The notes under the pieces: generated by a model
What the model was told of the DNA's origin: nothing
Database searches by the model: none
What the model saw: only the letters and a program-made list of their open reading frames with translations
Shown: positions 1-17,367 of the stretch, piece after piece
How the letters are laid out: each line of letters begins with the position of its first letter
Position numbering within the stretch: the stretch's first letter is position 1
Program-made: the position numbers and the translations under genes
Assembly: GCA_946122785.1 (NCBI GenBank)
Contig: CAMGYJ010000007.1
Coordinates: forward strand, 2,992,909 to 3,056,908
From: Linum tenue
Taxonomy: Eukaryota > Streptophyta > Magnoliopsida > Malpighiales > Linaceae
Reading direction: 5' to 3'
Length of the DNA: 64,000 nt

Positions 1-395
1 CACCCTCTACTCGAAGTAAAGCACGAACACTTACGGACCTCCTCATCAGATCAAACTGGCTCTCGCCACTCCCCCTCACCCTTGTCATCATCGAGACGCT
101 CCCAAGGGAATCGTAAACAAGCGAAGAGGCCTACGACCTCTTTGCCCGTGTCTCGGTATTTCATCGGTACGTATGTCGTTTGCTCAGCTGCAGAAATGTT
201 CCTTTTCAGAGGAAAAGCCGAGGTTTCGCGTTGTGTTTACATGGATTCTGATTGTTCTTTTTTTTTGCTGTACTGTAAATAGATCAAAGGCTGAAGTATA
301 ACAGAGAGGAGATGCTCGCAATGCAGTACCAACCCATGTCTCTTCGGACTACCCAAGAGATGGAAGCTGCCGTCTCCTATATGCAGTCGAATTGA
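1..395 (+). CDS. 3' end of an unidentified plant gene (two last exons)
   Basis: The left edge cuts this gene. The frame is open from base 1 to 166, where a GT donor follows (GTACGT). It resumes at 283 after an AG acceptor and ends with TGA at 393-395. The joined C-terminus is rich in Ser, Arg and Lys, then reads RYFIDQRLKYNREEM and ends AAVSYMQSN. The first exon is hydrophilic and low-complexity, while the last 40 residues look like a conserved charged helix. I do not recognise the family. The splice phase (one base carried over) fits exactly, which supports a real gene rather than a chance frame. Its 3' end faces the 3' end of the LACS4-like gene on the other strand. Confidence 0.6.
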
Positions 396-1148
396 AAAAA
401 AAAAGAGTAAATATTTCTTCTCTCTTTTTGTAGTAAATATTTTTTCTTTGTTGTAGTCTTAAGTACTTCTTCTACCCTTCCATATCCTGGGTTTGTTGTA
501 ACTTCAATCATTTCAGACACCGAGTTTTTCTTTAGTTTTTACTTTTACTTTTTACACAGGCTTTGCTCTTATCTATTGTCTCATCTCTTATACGTTTCCT
601 GGTTTATCTGGGTAGCTGAAAGAAATTGTTGTAATTTTGAAGTATCTGTGCAATAGTTTTGTTTGTTTTACTGAAAGAATTCATTGACTGTATTTTTTTT
701 ATTAATTAACGGTTTTCTGTTTCAACCGAAATCATTAATGGCTTTGAAGGAAAATTGACAAGCTTGTAGACCGGGTTTGGTTTGGCTTTAACAAAAATGA
801 AGAATAAAATATGAAATTGTGATTCTGTTAGTTTTTGTCATTTCTCCATTAAACTGAAACAGATTTACTATAAAAAAAAAAACTAAAAGCGAAAGGGGAT
901 GGGGGAAAAAAGAAATGAAAATGAGCGGTCTTATTGTAGATTCAGAAAAAATTCGACTTAATGTGTGGTGGCGGACAAACTAATAAATAAGTAGAGACTA
1001 GGGAGTTGATAAAAATTTAACTATGTACACAGCCACAAAGGAAACTTTCGCAAAGAAAAAGGCTTCAACACAAAAACACACAGAAGCACGACAACGTCGG
1101 AGGTTTCATCCTTCTTGTCCCCCTGTTCTCTCCTCCGCGGGACATGTT
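396..1148. other. convergent intergenic spacer
   Basis: AT-rich spacer between the 3' ends of two convergent genes. It holds both 3' UTRs and several A/T homopolymer runs. I see no further gene. Confidence 0.5.
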
Positions 1149-6189
<5,041 letters not shown>

Positions 6190-7244
6190 TGTTTTTCCTC
6201 AATCGATCTCTCAGCTCCGATTGATCGGCCTCCTCCTCTCTCTCCGCCAAACAAAAGAACAAATGCAGACGAGGCAGAAACGTGATATAGCGTTTCTATT
6301 CGAATTAAGAAGAGAGAACTGATATGTCAATAAATAGCGCGACGCTGGCGTGAAGTGACCGGAGGGAAGAAATAGAATCAGTTTTTGAAATTAATTCCGT
6401 TTCTAGAGAGAGAGAGAGAAAGAGGCGACTTGACTTGGTAAACAGAGAGAGAGAGAGAGAAAGGGGAGTAATATGGATGCGGACGGAACTCGGAAGGAAG
6501 AAGCAGAGAGGTGAGAGACGGGGGGAAAGAAGGAGCTGGAGGAATAACTGCGGATTTTTCTTCTTCACTGAGTTGCGGGGCCGAGTTGGTTTGCTGTTGT
6601 GTTGGTGAGTGGCGAGTTCGGCTGACAATTAGGTTAAATCGGGTAAGCTGATTCTGGAATATTTCTTAATTAAAAAAAAACGAGTACAGGTTGTCATAGG
6701 GAAAGATTAAATAACACCAACCAATGGAAATGACAAGAAATTAAATAACACACAACAGTAAATAAATTGGATTGGATAATTATAATTTCCACTTTCATAG
6801 ACTAAACGAAAATAATAGACTGGAGAAAAGAAAAGTTTGTTTTTAGAGTTTCAACTTCTATTCTTGTGGGGATATTAGTCTAGGGTACCTTTTGAGAAAA
6901 TAAATTTTGGTGTGAGTTACTTTATTTCTAGTGGTAACTCAGTTCGAATTAATAAAATACCAATGTTTTATGTGAGCATATGATAATTTTGATATATATA
7001 AAAAATGATAATATCGTTGAAGACGCAAAAAGAAATGCATTGATTACCTAATGGAATGACATTTTTTACTCATCAGTTGATACCAAATTGTGATCTTGTT
7101 TCCGAATTCTTATACATCTTAATATAGGAGAAAGAACACGAACTAGTAATTTATAGGCCACAATTCTTACAATAAAAAATAAAAGATATATAGCAACAAA
7201 CCAATGGCCATACTTGGAACGTGTGGGAATTTCTTGTTCACTAA
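6190..7244. promoter_or_regulatory. LACS4-like 5' UTR and upstream region with GA-rich tracts
   Basis: Upstream of the LACS4-like ATG (6189 on the minus strand). Two (GA)n-type tracts lie at about 6405-6421 and 6444-6461, read as CT on the gene strand; CT-rich leaders are common in plant 5' UTRs. Beyond about 6.65 kb the DNA is plain AT-rich spacer with no gene. Confidence 0.4.
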
Positions 7245-8247
7245 TCTTCAAATAAAAAGAAAAAGAAATAGTAAACTATTGTTTATAATGTTATAAACAC
7301 CAATAGTTTTAGGTATAAGTTGATTTTGTACTATACCATTGAAAGTATAATTTAGCATTATAAATAAATTTGTAATGCATGTGAATATAATTATGAAGTT
7401 ATTGAAAGAAATTCGTTTATTTTCTATTCAGCGTAAGATCAACCTCAGATTACCGAAACTTATCGCAACGACTATCGATCGGACAATATATGCGTAGTCA
7501 ACATATTTGATTTGCTTGGAGGGTGTAATACGACAAAAGTCTTTATAATTTTTCGTTGAATTGTTCAAAGAACCCCATTCATACACACATACATGGTCTT
7601 TATTTGTATGAAAGAGAGGACCGTGGTGCCTTGTGAGTTAAGGGAGGTGACTCGATCGGACGTCGACTAATAACCACTCGGTTCACAAAATTTGTCCTTA
7701 CTTGACCCGAAACTTCCATGAGGCATCCTGTGGGTCAGTCCGAAAATTTGAATGATTAAAAATGAAGAATTGTAAAATCGGATCGAAAAAATTAGCGATA
7801 TGATATTTTATACTGAAACTGTGGTTTAACATTAGTTCAATCATTTCATGCTATTAAAAACTATCTATCGATTTAGATTCCGGTGAGAGATTTTCTCGAT
7901 TAGACCTACATTACGGTATGATTTGTTCTCCTTTATCCCACAAGGAAAGGTGTTTATTATGTTAATCATTATGTATGTTGTGAAACCAACGGCATCCGCA
8001 GTAAGTTGGGAGGCATTCTATTTAATTGCAGAACCCCTAGCAATCAAGAATCAACAACCTTGTGGACCAATATGTTTAAACTTTAAACCCTAGTGAAGTG
8101 ACCCCAACCACTACCGAATCCTGCAAGTTAATTAAACCGATAATGACTGGTATTTTGTTGAAAATTCTCATTAACAGTTTAATCATTTAGCAAACGAAAC
8201 AGAAAATACCAGACAACTAAAGTCCTAAACAGAGCTATGTTTTCTAA

Positions 8248-8607
8248 GGGTCGTTTGGATGTGGAAATTTGAAAACGTTGGAATTTGTCTGAATTTCCAT
8301 GTTTTACAAAACCAAGAAATTGACTTGTGGAAATTGAAAAAAAAAATTCACGTTTGGATAGAATTTAGTTTTGTGGGAATTGATGGTGTGAAATTTGGAA
8401 AAATAAGTAAGAAAACGTGGTAATGTCAAATTACTAGGGGGAGGTGTAGTATTCTCAATTACCATGAATGTGGTAATTGAAGCCAATTTCCATGGTCCAA
8501 TTCCCTTACCTTTTTGCTCTCCCAAACGTGAGTTTTTAACCCAATTACTGCATTATGTGGTAATTGGATCCAATTACTGCATTACATTTCCACATCCAGA
8601 CGACCCC
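8248..8607. mobile_element. MITE with long terminal inverted repeats (Tourist-like?)
   Basis: Begins GGGTCGTTTGGATGTGGAAA and ends with its imperfect inverse (TTTCCACATCCAGACGACCC). The inside is AT-rich and repeats GGAATTTG/CAATTAC-like segments in inverted order. There is no coding capacity. The ends resemble Tourist/PIF-Harbinger MITEs, but I found no clear 3-bp target duplication. It is absent from unit 2 at the corresponding place. Confidence 0.55.
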
Positions 8608-8788
8608 AGGGTATTCATCTAGTTCCAAGTACCACATAACAGTCTCACAAAATGATCGGATATCGAAGCTAAAATGTAATCAAAACAGGGCATCATTTTT
8701 CAAGCTAAACACCTCTGACTTCCTCTTCTAACATGTTATATGAGCAATCATAGATGAAACGCCGCCGTCGAACCTTTGTGTTCCTCTG

Positions 8789-9237
8789 TAGGGCTGTCAA
8801 TTTGGTTTGGTTAATCAAACTATTAAGTATGAAAAACCAAAAACCAAATCTCAAAAACCAAAACCATTAAGATCCTTATTGATTTTTGGCAACCAAAAAC
8901 CAATAAGGGCCTTAATGGTTTTAGTTTGGATAACCAAAAAGACAACATGTACTCATACACTCATATTTATTCCTATTTCCCTCCTTTTTATTGAATAAAC
9001 GTCAAAATAATGGTAAATGATCATAACAAATTATTGGTTAGCATGCGTGTCAAAAGAAAAAAAAAAAAGAAGAAAAAAATTGATTAATAATTTTATTCTT
9101 ATTGGTTTCTATTGGTTTCTCGATTTTAATCAAACCAAAACCATTAAGTTGCTTATTAAAACCAAAAAACTGAAACCATTAGCTTTCCAATTGGTTTGGT
9201 TTCGATTAAAACCAAATGGACAGGCAGGACAGCCCTA
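8789..9237. mobile_element. hAT-like non-autonomous element
   Basis: Starts TAGGGCTGTCAATTTGG and ends with the inverse (CAGGACAGCCCTA). The interior is built from AACCAAAAACCA/TTGGTTT segments, typical of palindromic hAT MITEs. In unit 2 the flanks read straight through (CTCTGCGTGATC near 23,545), so unit 2 preserves the empty site. The flanking duplication is short and imperfect (CCTCTG against CGTCTG). Confidence 0.65.
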
Positions 9238-9306
9238 CGTCTGCGTGATCACTTGGTCGGTTCATGAACAAAATCGCTGTATTACTTCTTGCAAGATGAT
9301 GACGCT

Positions 9307-11034
9307 CTACGACTGGATATCTTTGCTGAAGATGATGATTCGTCCTAGCACTTCTTCGTCCAGTGTGGCAGTGGGTGGCATGGCTATTTCAGGAAGGCCC
9401 AAGGATTTCTTCACCGCAGGAACCTTGATCGCTGAAAGGCACATGTCCAAAGATCAGGCACACATCTTTGCTTGCAATTCTCATGGCAATATATATATAT
9501 GTTCGTCTATCTTAGGGTTATTCACAGGTACAGAAAGGAGCAACTTACCTAAACCACACAACACTAAGAAGAAGCTGTATGTTAACAGATAGCCACATAT
9601 GGCCTGCAGATACACGAACAACATATTAGGCTTCCATCCTAATTGGAATAACCTTGGAAGGGTATTCAAAACTCTTTCGTGCCAAGATTTTGCATTCCTG
9701 CAACTAGTTTCGAAATATGAAAACAAGCAGGAATAGGAGAATTACAGAACAGCAAGCAAAAAGCTGACTGAGAATGCAGCAGATGATAAGACAATCATGT
9801 AGTGGAATGGAATGGAGTATATTTCCACACATAAAAATGAATACGAGCGTGTGATTTGTACCTAGAAAATTTGAACCACAAGGACAAGATAAGAGGAGAA
9901 AGGAATTAGATTTCACAGCCTGTAGAAGGAACTGAAAGTTATATTGTCACAAAAATTTACCGTGGGGAAGGACGCTGATAATGGAGCAAGTCCCACAGCC
10001 AAGACTCTTGAGATTGTAATCCTGGTACCAGAAATGGGATTTCCCCCCAAACCTTCTGACAGGTGCCTCCAAACCTTCAGTCAATTCATTTTGTAAACTC
10101 AAGAAGTTGGAAATATAGATGGAAAAACACTAGTAGATTCAAACTTGAAATGGGAACTAATTATCTACCTCGACTGATGTCAAAAAACCCAATCCGATCA
10201 AAACCGGAAGTAGGTACATACTGTCCGGAGTAGTCAGATCAGTGAACCAGTATGCTCCGCCATTTTTAAATGAAGGCACTTTTTCCGCCATGTTCCATAT
10301 CTGGAATGTTTGCACAATGTCAGTCGAAAATGGAACGAAAAGCAGATTTACTGTTTCGCAAACTCATTAACCTATACCAATGGAACTGTCAAAATATTGG
10401 AATCCACATACCGCAAGGAAAAAGCAGACGGAAATAGGACCCTGCATGAAATACCATTTCCATGGAGTAAAAGGAGTAACACCATATCTGCAAGAACAAA
10501 AAGAACTATAAATATGAATTTAAAGTATAGAGGATATGGAAATATCATGCTAGAGGAAATCAAAACATGCAAATGACTAATCCAGGCCCTATCAAGAGAA
10601 ATTTTCGTTCAAAACATAACTAATCCAGCCTTAAATGCAAATAATAAACTATAGGAAATAGGAACTTAAGAGATCCAAAATAGTAACCAAGAATAATTAC
10701 ACTACATGATGTAGGTTGCTAGTCATGAATAACTGAGTCTATCACTTCCATAACACAAGAAAGAGGTGGGAGAAGGAAAAATTGAATATTTTAAAAAATG
10801 AACTGCCCAATTAGTTCCCTTCCAAACATGTAGAGAAGTTGCTTACTCCTTGTAAAGCTTCTCTTTTTTTTCCTGGACTTCATAACCATATACAGCCTCT
10901 GGCTCTACACCCTGTCAGATTGATATAGCGTAAGAGACATATTAGTTGAAATCACTTTAAAAAGGTAATTCAATCACCCAGGCACATGAAGGATCAGAAA
11001 TGTGTGTGGGTCAACAATATATATATAGCCTGAA

Positions 11035-11086
<52 letters not shown>

Positions 11087-12163
11087 GAGGGTGTAAGAAC
11101 AACTCTTCCATTTTAAAAATGAATGATTTCAACATCTTCATAGCGAGACCATCAGTTGAAGTTGCAATAGTGCCCATAAACTCTATATTTACCTAATTCA
11201 AACTGCCTAGCAAGAGCAGAGTTCCCCAATGTAAACCACAAACTTACAGTAGCAAAGACCACAAAAACAATAACGAACAAAAGGAAGCCTGGGGAAATAG
11301 TTCCTAAGCCATATTCAACTGCGAAAAAACATTATTCAAGCAAAATCTTTAGTTAGTGTGTGAAGATCTAACAACACAAAATGCAGAATACAACCTTATC
11401 TCGAATGACTTTCTCAATCTGCTTCAGCTGCAGCGTCACAAGCTGAAACACAACCACAAGTAAGAAAATGCGGCACCAACATACAATGAGCATAAGGATA
11501 AAAGTGTATCAACAATGATGGTTGGACTTTAACTGAAAGCGAATGTGCACAACATTTTAACAGGCATAGGACTTACAAAAACCCTTATGTTAAATTTAAG
11601 CTGATTTATCAGGAAGGGAAGAGTTGTTGTCTTTAGGATCAGAGTTGTTAAAGCGATGGACAGAAACCTGCAAAAGGGTGATCGAAGAAGAAGCATTTAT
11701 GACATCCTAGAAGGCATTTTTCAGAAGTAAAAGAAGGTGCTTCTGTGATTTAACCAAAGCTTTTCACTCATGTAACATTTTCATGAATGCCCAACTGCAC
11801 AATACATGTTATACCAGAGACTCATATAATAAGAGTGTTTTCCAGTTAAATCCATAATGATACTAGAAACCCTAAAGTCCTCATCCATGGTACATAAATA
11901 AGCTTGGATGAATCTAGGGATGTGAACTCACTGTTTTTCATGCATACTTCAAGGCATCACACGGCAAATTTTACACTAGGGTGCCACATTCTTGTAATAG
12001 ACAGGGAACCAGTTATTTACCAGTTACAACCGGTAAAAGAATGGACTGCATCAAAGCAATGCTGAAGGAATTCAACAGGCAAGAACCAATCAGCAGCAGC
12101 ACCCGCAACTTTACTAACAACAGCAGCTGGGCTCGTGACAGCTTCAATGGGGGTTTGCGCCAT
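9307..12163 (-). CDS. OXA1 paralogue without presequence (282 aa)
   Basis: Paralogue of the OXA1 gene at 23,588-26,733. Exons: 12021-12163, 11577-11667, 11395-11442, 10847-10911, 10412-10487, 10169-10300, 9961-10074, 9549-9603, 9307-9431. Every GT-AG border and phase matches the other copy and the frame stays open for 282 residues. Compared with the full copy, exon 1 lacks 327 nt (109 codons), so MAQ is followed directly by TPIEAV. This removes the Arg-rich presequence and the linker. The membrane-insertase core follows (FTGCNWF, LILKTTTLPFLI, YGVTPFTPW, FTDLTTPDSMYLLP). Exon 4 has 2 extra codons. In exon 9 a deletion shifts the frame, giving a short tail ending KDIQS. The 5' UTR intron borders also persist (donor near 12,500). 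It could be a working insertase with changed targeting, or an expressed pseudogene; sequence alone cannot tell. Confidence 0.65.
11037..11081. repeat. (TA)n microsatellite
   Basis: About 22 AT dinucleotides in an intron of the OXA1 paralogue. They lie inside a stretch of roughly 100 bp absent from the same intron of the other copy. Confidence 0.95.
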
Positions 12164-12991
12164 GGAAGCACAAAACAGAATTTCCTGCGAGGGACACTCA
12201 GAAACCAGCAATCATAGACTGAACCACTGCGGAACCATAGTACATTGAGTCGAAGCAATTGAAGTACGATCCGAAAGAGAGAGCGGGGCAAAATCTCAAG
12301 TTCGCAATCTAGGCAGCAAGGGCAGACCGAAGCACGAAAAGGGAAAAACACGTCTATCATTTCTAACCAAACAATCCGTTCGAGATCAAGATTGTGACGC
12401 ACAAAGGAAGACAGTTTTAGGGCGCAACAGATGATTCGCCAACCACGGTGCGGCGAAATATCAAACAGCGAAACCCTAAAGGATCCGGAAGAGAGGCTCT
12501 TACCTGCTTGGCTGCTTTGGAGCTCAGTGGGGTTGGGGAAAGTGAATTGAAGAAGGAACGCTCGAGTCCAGGTGAGGACAACAAATTAATCGTGAAAAAT
12601 TGAGAGTGGAGCTTCGCCGAGCTGCGTGGAACTTATGACGATGAAAATGCCAAACTCGTCCTATCGGTGAGATATTTTTCTTTCTTGGGGAGGAAGTCAA
12701 CCCGGTTTAACCTGCCAGTCCGGTAAAACATATGGGTTGAGGGTTAATTGTTCAATTGCTTTGATCCGGTTTATGAAAATAATCATTACATTATTTATAC
12801 ATTAATAATTATATTATATTTTTATCTCATATGGCCAATAACATATAACATTATACCAAAATAATAGTTCGTATCTTGATTCAAACATACTCGTATACAA
12901 TTAATATTTAAATGGTTCAACTTAGAATTTCAAATATAAGGTTAGACGAAGGGGAAACCGAAAAAAGATGCACATTTCACAAGCAAAAAAG

Positions 12992-13413
12992 TAGTGATGG
13001 CAATGAGTCGGGGCGGGGCGGGTACCTCAATAGCCATGTCCTGCCCCACGCTACTGCGGGGCGGGTCGACCCACTCTTACATTCTATTTGATAAAAATAC
13101 ATGCAAAATTTTACTTTTTACGATAAAACAAATGGGGAAAGACTTAATGAATGAATAATAGTTGATAATATAATGGATAATTGAGTTTATCTAGTTGAAA
13201 GATCAAGTCTAACTAGTTGAACAAAAGCCAAAATAGGCGATATATGAATGGATGGCGTAATAAATTGGCCTAGAATGGGACGGGGCAATATAGGACAGGT
13301 CGAAAGTGGATACTCATGCCCTGCCCCATGCTACTACGGGTCGGGTAATACCCGCCCCATCGCGGGTCAGGTCGGGTAATACCCAACGGGGCGAGTTCAA
13401 ATTGCCATCCCTA
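12992..13413. mobile_element. hAT-like MITE (422 bp)
   Basis: Ends are TAGTGATGGCAATGAG and, inverted, TAGGGATGGCAATTTG. Near-perfect 8-bp target duplications flank it: CAAAAAAG at 12,984-12,991 and CCAAAAAG at 13,414-13,421. The subterminal regions are GC-rich GGGGCGGGTA-type arrays and the middle is AT-rich. There is no coding capacity. The 8-bp duplication and TAGGGATGGCAA ends fit the hAT superfamily. Confidence 0.8.
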
Positions 13414-13900
13414 CCAAAAAGAAAAATGACACTGTATGACCTCCAATCTGAGAATCCTATTCTGGGTCAATCCGTAAATATGTGCCGCCCACTTTTCCTC
13501 ACAGGATCCGGATCGACCTGTAGATTGACAACTTCACTCTCGATAAATTGTTGTATTTGTATTTCCGTGTTTCTAATCCTTTATGAATATTGAAGATGAC
13601 TTTACTCAAGTCGATACACGGTCCTTATTTGATTGTTATCAATAAGACAATAACACAACGAACTCTAAAGTATGAATGAAACAAATAAAATGGTTACTCA
13701 AACTAGATGTAAGTTGTAACTAACGATATTGTCACTTTCAAAGTAAGTCGTTATGATATTTTATTTATAATATCGTGTATATTAAATTAATTGATTAAAC
13801 ATGCATTTAGTGTTTCAAATGAGCCGTGTCAAGCCAAACTTTATCCTAACTTTGACTCGACTTGTTAGTAAACGAGTCGAGTTCGAGTTAGACTTGTTTA

Positions 13901-14254
13901 CTAAAGTATTGACTCGTGTTTAATACATTTATTTTGTATGTCATACAAGATTATTAACTAATCTCATATTATACTTTGTTGGTATTATATTATTTAGTTC
14001 GAAAATTTTAATTAGTCAAAATCATGTTATTTCATAGTATCAAAGCAATCAATGATACATAATTTTTTTAAAAATTCAAAATAAGACATATTTGCTCGCG
14101 TTTCTAATCAACTTTTCGAGGAATCCTTCATTAGTGGTTGTGAATGACCGATTTTTCTCAATCTTTTCGACGCTTTTTATGACTATATCGAAAATAGCAG
14201 TTGGGTACTCAATGTCTTAAACGTCATATAGAGTGAGATGTGTAATTTATCAAT
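13901..14254. other. AT-rich junction between duplication units
   Basis: AT-rich DNA between the two duplicated units. I see no gene or clear repeat terminus that would explain the duplication break. Confidence 0.4.
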
Positions 14255-15535
14255 CATTACTCTTCAAATCAAAAGAAATAGAAGTAGTAAACAAGTTGAT
14301 TTTAATACCATAAATATTTTTGTACGAAAACGAATAGGTTGCAAATTGATTATGTACCAGAACGTTAATCTACACGTTCAATTTGTATCGTAATGTTAAG
14401 GATACAAAATCACTTTATTTCCTAAAATATTTTATTCCAAACCAAAACATTGGTGTTTATGAGTTATGAGCCTAGGAACGGAGCTCTTGGAATTACGAGA
14501 TAAAAGTTATGTATGTATGGTTGCTTTGTTTGGTATCGAAAGGAATTCATTTATTTTCCATTGAACGTAAGATCGACGTCTTATCATCGAAACTTATGAC
14601 AAAGACTATCGATCTCACAAGTCAAAATATATGCATAGTCAACATATTTGATTTGGTTGGAGGGTGTAATCCGACAAAAGTCTTTAATTTTTCGTTGAAC
14701 TATTCAAAGAAACCATTCATACTCACGTACATGGACTTTATTTCTAAAGCTCATGGTGCCTTAGGAGTTACGGGAGGTGACTCAATCGGCCGATGCCGAC
14801 TAACCATTGGTTGGGTTCATAAATTTTGTCCTCACTTCACTCGAAAGTTCCACGAAAATGAAACATCACACGCGCCAATTCAAACATTGATTGATAAAAT
14901 GGAAAAGGATTGTAAAATCGTATCGGAAAAGTTAGTACGATAGACTATTCTATACTGAAATTGTGGTTTAACGACAGGCCAACCATTTTGTGACGCTAAA
15001 AACCGTCTATCGATTTAGACTCCGATGGGAAGTTTTGTTGATTAGACCTACGGTATGTTACGATTCGTTCTCCTTTATCCCCCTTGGAAAGGGTGCTTAT
15101 TTATGTTAATCATCATGTATGTAGTGAAACCAAAGGCATCTGCAATAGTTAGAGTTTTTCTCTTGTTTAGCGAGAGTTTCTGTGTTGGAAGCGGTTTAGG
15201 GTCCTAATCTCGTATAAATCGTTGTCGTGAGTTACTTTTCCCCTCTGCAGGGAGAACAGTTTTTTTTAGAGGTGCTTCGTTTAGGTTTTGACATAAGTTC
15301 CTACGCTTTAACTTGCCTCCTGCGAGCTAGGGCTTTGAGTGAGAGTTTCCCTTAGATTGATCCCAAACGATCTAAGGGGTCTCGTCTAAAAACTATTATC
15401 TTAGGGGAGCCTTAAGCTGCCTCCTGCGTTTAGGGCAAGGGAGTGATTGTTTTTTCTTAAGTAATTCTGTGTGTGCACAGCCTCTGATCCTTTTTTGCTG
15501 GTTTTCGTGTTTCACAAGAAAGTTGTCAAAGGAAG

Positions 15536-17367
15536 ATGGAACAGCAAGATACGGTGGAAACTCCGAGCGAGGCTATTCTAGAGGAAGGAGACACAGGCGG
15601 ATCGCTGAATCATGAGACTACATCACAAAATAATGAGGTTCCAGTAGGAACCCTAGGCTCGGGCAGCTCTGCTGTGCCCTCGGTGTCAAACCTACAACAG
15701 ATGATTACTAAAAAGAGGGATGAAGATCAGGAAGCGAGAGTCAAAGCTTTCAATCCGGAACAACTGGCTGCTCAGATTGAGAAGGTTGCCTTAGCAGAAG
15801 AAGATCCATTAGTTGTTGAAGATAGTGATTTCGATTCAATGCTGGTACGAGCTGTAGCAATGCTGGGACTAGTTGGCAGGCTGGTGGCTGCAAAAAAACA
15901 AAATATCAAGTCCATGAAAATTGCGCTATCAAAAGCCTGGAATCTGAAACAAGGATTCCAAATCACAGAGATAGGAGAGCAACTCTTTGCTTTCCAGTTC
16001 CTAGAGAAAAGTGACAGAGACAAAGTTATGTCTGGGGTCCATGGCACTTTGAAAACAACCTTCTAATATTTAAAACTTCTGATATCTTCCACAAACCAAA
16101 GGTGGATGACTATGTCACCATGGAGATATGGATTCGAATCTATAATCTCCCAGCGGCCCTCAGAATTACTGAGATGGCTCATAAGATTGGAAATAGATTT
16201 GGCAAACTGGTTTGGGTGGATAACAGAAGAGATTGTATTTGGGATGATTTTCTTCGATTGCGCATTGAGAAGGACATCAGAACGCCCCTTAAACCGGAGC
16301 TGAAACTGAAAGTCCAAGAGAACATTGTTAAATTTGAGGTGAAGTATGAAAAATTACCACTGTATTGTTTTAACTGTGGTAGGGTGGGACACCCTCAGCT
16401 AAATTGTGAGTTTCCGATGGCGGGGGATCATCATCTATATGGTCCGGACCTCAGAGTGGGTCCATAGAGAGACAAACCATGGAGATCTAAGCTGGAGAAA
16501 GAAGAACAAGGAGAAATATGGACTGCACTTAGAGCAAAATTTGACAGAGACAGAATGACAGAAGAAGCTCGACAGTCAGAAAAGGGAGCTCAGGCACACC
16601 CAATGGTACAAAATCGGTTAGATAATCTGAGAAGGTTAGAGGGGTATAACCCTTTCCAGGAGTTGCAACAACAAAGTTCTAAGGCGAATCACCCCTCAGT
16701 GTTGAGTATGAGGGAACCATGGAAAGGCTCGGCTGAAGAAACTTGGAATCATCAGCAAGAGGTAGCTAGAGGGGAGTGGACTATAGAGAAGCTGAAGGAA
16801 AATGCGGAGAGAGAGAATGAGGGAAAGAATGAAACACAATACCAAAAAATCCCAAGGCAGGCCACTAAGCCACAAGACAGGGATAAAAACATGATGATGA
16901 ATACCCATCAATCGATGACTAGCAGTAAACAGCTGGCACAGCAGCAGACAGATAGATCCACTATGATGGGAAGCAATGAATGTGAGGAAGAAAGTCCACA
17001 TGGGAATCAGCAGATTGATGGTCTGCCTCAACAGCAACTCTAGCTTACAAAACCCATAGTTTCCAATATGGGAATTTACTCTCAGGTGAACACAGGCAGT
17101 AAAAAGAATGGAACCTGGAAAAAGATCCCTGACCCTCGACAAGGGATTCAAAACAGCGGCAGGCCACCACTAACTCCTCAGAAACGTGCTTCTGATACTC
17201 AAGAGAACCACGAGGAGGCTGATGAAATCAAGAAAAGAAAAGGCTGCATACAAATGGGTGTTAACACTGATACAGAAGGGCATCATTTAGGTCTGGTGAA
17301 TACAACCTCAAACATGGATGGCGAAGTGGGGGACTCTGCAAGCGAGCAGAGCTGCCCAGCTCAATGA
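15536..17367 (+). pseudogene. LINE-A ORF1 (gag-like RNA-binding protein), broken
   Basis: Would bind LINE RNA. The N-terminal part (15,536-16,066) contains a DUF4283-like block near 15,840-16,050 (GRLVAAKKQN, AWNLKQGFQI, EIGEQLFAFQF). A frameshift near 16,050-16,070 moves the frame, which continues (MEIWIRIYNLPA) to the CCHC knuckle CFNCGRVGHPQLNC at about 16,366-16,407. In-frame TAG codons interrupt it at 16,465 and 17,041. The tail is Gln/Glu-rich and ends with TGA at 17,365-17,367. That stop overlaps the ORF2 start as ATGA. Confidence 0.85.

Larger units (their letters stand above)
7245..13900. repeat. tandem duplication, unit 1 (shortened OXA1 copy)
   Basis: This stretch aligns by eye in the same orientation with unit 2 (about 14,255-28,290). 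The left flank (from a block near 7,245, resembling about 14,255), all OXA1 exons and introns, and the right flank (ending near 13,900, resembling about 28,280) match at roughly 90% or better in the well-kept blocks. Unit 1 lacks the LINE and MULE MITE of unit 2. It carries its own insertions at 8,248-8,607, 8,789-9,237 and 12,992-13,413. The borders are approximate. Confidence 0.8.

Noticed and set aside
12013..12402. Long minus-strand frame overlapping exon 1 of the OXA1 paralogue
   Set aside because: Different frame from the OXA1 reading, crosses the predicted 5' UTR intron and has no recognisable domain.
14509..14943. Open frame of 144 codons in the left flank of unit 2
   Set aside because: The corresponding stretch in unit 1 (about 7,420-7,790) has frame-breaking indels and no conserved motif, so I treat it as duplicated non-coding DNA.
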